A DNA stretch of 64,000 bases. Origin: Pedobacter deserti (GTDB lineage: Bacteria > Bacteroidota > Bacteroidia > Sphingobacteriales > Sphingobacteriaceae). Of this stretch, positions 61,899 through 64,000 are shown one piece after another. The DNA lies in assembly GCF_024436415.1 (NCBI RefSeq), contig NZ_JAFMZQ010000001.1, positions 1,302,001-1,366,000 on the forward strand. Reading direction: 5' to 3'. Positions within the stretch are counted from its first letter, which is position 1, and each line of letters opens with the position of its first letter. Below the pieces are notes generated by a model. That model saw only the letters and a program-made list of their open reading frames with translations. It had not been told where the DNA came from and made no database searches. The translations under genes were made by a program, and so were the position numbers.

Positions 61899-64000
61899 AT
61901 GGCAAGAGATTTAAAATTTACAAGAAATATAGGGATCGCCGCTCACATTGATGCCGGTAAAACGACGACAACTGAGCGTATCCTTTATTATGCCGGTGTA
62001 AACCACAAGATTGGTGAGGTACACGAAGGTGCCTCTACAATGGACTGGATGGTGCAGGAAGCTGAACGCGGGATAACCATCACGTCAGCTGCAACGACTG
62101 TGTTCTGGCCTTACAGAGGAAATAAGTATCAGGTAAACGTAATTGATACCCCCGGGCACGTGGACTTTACCGTAGAGGTAAACCGTTCGCTGCGTGTACT
62201 GGACGGATTGGTGTTTTTGTTTTCAGCAGTGGATGGTGTTGAGCCTCAGTCTGAAACGAACTGGCGTTTGGCTAACAACTATGCGGTTCCTCGTATCGGT
62301 TTTGTGAATAAAATGGACCGTTCAGGTGCAGACTTCCTTAAAGTAGTTAAGCAGGTTAGAGAGATGCTGGGTAGCCATGCTGTTCCATTGCAATTGCCTA
62401 TCGGTGCTGAAGATGCTTTTAAAGGAGTAGTTGATCTGATCAATAACCGCGGTATTGTTTGGAATGAGCATGATAAAGGTATGACCTTTACGGAAGTGCC
62501 TATTCCTGAAGATATGTTGGATGAGGTTTCGGAATGGCGCGAGAAGCTTCTTGAGGCTGTAGCTGAATATGATGAGTCGTTGATGGAGAAGTTCTTTGAC
62601 GATCCAAATTCGATTACAGAGCGGGAGATTCTGGATGCTTTGAGACAAGCTACTTTGGACGCGAAGATCGTTCCGATGGTTTGCGGATCTTCGTTCAAAA
62701 ACAAAGGCGTGCAGACTATGCTTGACCTGGTGATGGAATTATTGCCGTCGCCTCTGGATGTTGAGGGTATTACTGGTACTAACCCGAACACAGGCGAAGA
62801 AATTGTACGTCAGCCTAAGGTTGAAGAACCATTTTCTGCGCTTGCGTTTAAGATCGCAACAGATCCGTTTGTTGGACGTTTGTGCTTTATCCGGGTTTAT
62901 TCAGGTAATCTGGAAGCCGGCTCATATGTTTATAACGCTCGTTCTGAGAATAAGGAACGTATTTCGAGGATCTTCCAGATGCATGCCAACAAGCAGAATC
63001 CTATTCCGAACGTTGGTGCAGGTGATATCGCAGCGGTTGTTGGTTTCAAGGACATCAAAACCGGAGACACGCTTTGCGATGAGAAGAATCCAATCATTCT
63101 TGAGTCGATGGTATTCCCTGAGCCGGTAATTGGTTTAGCTATTGAGCCTAAAACACAGGCAGACGTAGATAAGTTGGGTATCGCTTTGGGTAAACTGGCT
63201 GAAGAGGATCCTACATTTAGGGTGGAAACAGATCAGGAAACCGGTCAAACGGTTATTTCCGGTATGGGTGAGCTTCACCTTGACATCCTGATCGACCGTT
63301 TAAAGCGTGAGTTTAAGGTAGAGGTAAATCAAGGTGCTCCTCAGGTAGCTTATAAAGAAGCTATTACTGGCTCAACTCAACATCGTGAGACCTATAAGAA
63401 GCAAACTGGTGGACGTGGTAAATTTGCGGATATCCAGGTTATTATTTCTCCGATTGATGAAGATTTTGAAAAAGGTGGACTGCAGTTTGTGAACGAGATT
63501 GTGGGTGGTGCGATCCCTCGCGAATTCATTCCTTCGGTAGAAAAGGGTTTTGCTGCAGCTATGGTAAATGGCGTTCTTGCAGGATATCCGCTTCCTGATA
63601 TGAAAGTTCGATTGATCGATGGATCTTTCCACGCAGTCGATTCAGATGCGCTTTCTTTTGAGATTGCTGCTCGTTCAGCTTTCCGCGAGGCGTTACCGAA
63701 ATGTAAGCCGGTATTGATGGAACCTATCATGAAAATTGAAGTATTGACGCCTGAAGAAAACATGGGTGACGTTATGGGAGACCTTAACCGTCGTCGTGGC
63801 CAGCTTCAAGGTATGGATACGCGTAACGGTTCTCAGGTAATTAAGGCATTGGTTCCACTTTCAGAAATGTTTGGTTACGTAACACAGTTGCGTACTATAA
63901 CTTCAGGACGTGCAACTTCTACAATGGAGTTTGATCATTATGAGCCAGCGCCGAAGAACGTACAGGATGAGGTTATTGCAAAGTCTAAAGGTAAGATCAA
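61899..64000 (+). CDS. fusA: Elongation factor G, 3' truncated
   Basis: Translocation GTPase. 700 codons are visible from the ATG at 61899 and then the window ends, so it lacks only the last few residues. G1 motif in [21 protein letters not shown]2 RGITIT, G3 DTPGHVDF, G4 NKMD; the domain IV loop and the C-terminal RGxxxGxxxx segment are also visible. It follows rpsG by 21 bases in the classic str-type order, with tuf not visible. Confidence 0.98.
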   Translation, partial: MARDLKFTRNIGIAAHIDAGKTTTTERILYYAGVNHKIGEVHEGASTMDWMVQEAERGITITSAATTVFWPYRGNKYQVNVIDTPGHVDFTVEVNRSLRVLDGLVFLFSAVDGVEPQSETNWRLANNYAVPRIGFVNKMDRSGADFLKVVKQVREMLGSHAVPLQLPIGAEDAFKGVVDLINNRGIVWNEHDKGMTFTEVPIPEDMLDEVSEWREKLLEAVAEYDESLMEKFFDDPNSITEREILDALRQATLDAKIVPMVCGSSFKNKGVQTMLDLVMELLPSPLDVEGITGTNPNTGEEIVRQPKVEEPFSALAFKIATDPFVGRLCFIRVYSGNLEAGSYVYNARSENKERISRIFQMHANKQNPIPNVGAGDIAAVVGFKDIKTGDTLCDEKNPIILESMVFPEPVIGLAIEPKTQADVDKLGIALGKLAEEDPTFRVETDQETGQTVISGMGELHLDILIDRLKREFKVEVNQGAPQVAYKEAITGSTQHRETYKKQTGGRGKFADIQVIISPIDEDFEKGGLQFVNEIVGGAIPREFIPSVEKGFAAAMVNGVLAGYPLPDMKVRLIDGSFHAVDSDALSFEIAARSAFREALPKCKPVLMEPIMKIEVLTPEENMGDVMGDLNRRRGQLQGMDTRNGSQVIKALVPLSEMFGYVTQLRTITSGRATSTMEFDHYEPAPKNVQDEVIAKSKGKI

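Overview
This window comes from a Bacteroidota chromosome, most likely a Sphingobacteriaceae member close to Pedobacter or Mucilaginibacter. The signs are SusC/SusD genes with a FecR-type anti-sigma factor, FecI-like sigma factors, DUF6266 proteins, LytTR and hybrid two-component systems, and several promoters of the Bacteroidota form TTG/TTTG-N19-20-TAnnTTTG. No rRNA, CRISPR array, transposase or phage structural gene was seen. Taxonomy is inferred from gene content only.

Region by region. 1-2135: 3' part of dihydrolipoyl dehydrogenase and a converging conserved hypothetical protein. 2.2-9.2 kb: a leftward RND efflux operon (tetR-tolC-adaptor-RND pump) preceded by a second, related TetR gene. 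9.3-11 kb: murB and an orphan ECF sigma factor. 11-14.1 kb: two adjacent DUF6266 paralogues, a 109-residue unknown, a RelE/ParE-type toxin-antitoxin pair and a Crp-like regulator. 14.1-25.8 kb: a leftward polymer-utilisation locus, fecR-susC-susD-S9 peptidase-GH2 glycosidase, AT-richer than its surroundings downstream of the first part of susC. The fecR gene carries an in-frame palindromic REP-like insertion. 26-30.2 kb: a VapBC-like pair, an arsenic operon (arsR-arsC-ACR3) holding what looks like a decayed gene start, an ArsR/SRPBCC pair with a double palindromic operator, and a FecI-like sigma factor that may be the displaced partner of the fecR gene.

30.2-47.6 kb is mostly housekeeping: a FAS1-like lipoprotein, a small cytochrome b5-like protein, dinB, tRNA-Asn, a PfkB kinase, a PAS histidine kinase, an alpha/beta hydrolase, a GH3-like protein, lptB overlapping recJ, an MBL hydrolase, a receiver protein, YceI, gcvP, pdxJ and ahcY. 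47.8-50.1 kb holds tRNA-Gln, prs, the L25/Ctc gene and pth. 50.1-58.2 kb is a dense leftward signalling block: a CHASE3/GAF hybrid kinase with three receivers, a CheR methyltransferase, a REC-HK-REC kinase, and a LytS/LytTR pair with a two-turn direct repeat upstream of it. 58.3-64 kb: an ArsC/Spx-like protein, an M1 peptidase, a VF530 protein and the rpsL-rpsG-fusA operon, with fusA running off the end.

Functional links. The SusCD pair would import oligomers released by the S9 peptidase and the GH2 enzyme under FecI/FecR control. The arsenic operon reduces arsenate and exports arsenite. No single completely unknown system stands out. The best leads are the REP-like insertion inside fecR, the separated sigma/anti-sigma pair, the DUF6428-like remnant in the ars operon, the LytTR-type repeats at 58226-58258, the GH2 enzyme with an unusual helical C-terminus, and the CheR-hybrid kinase cluster.
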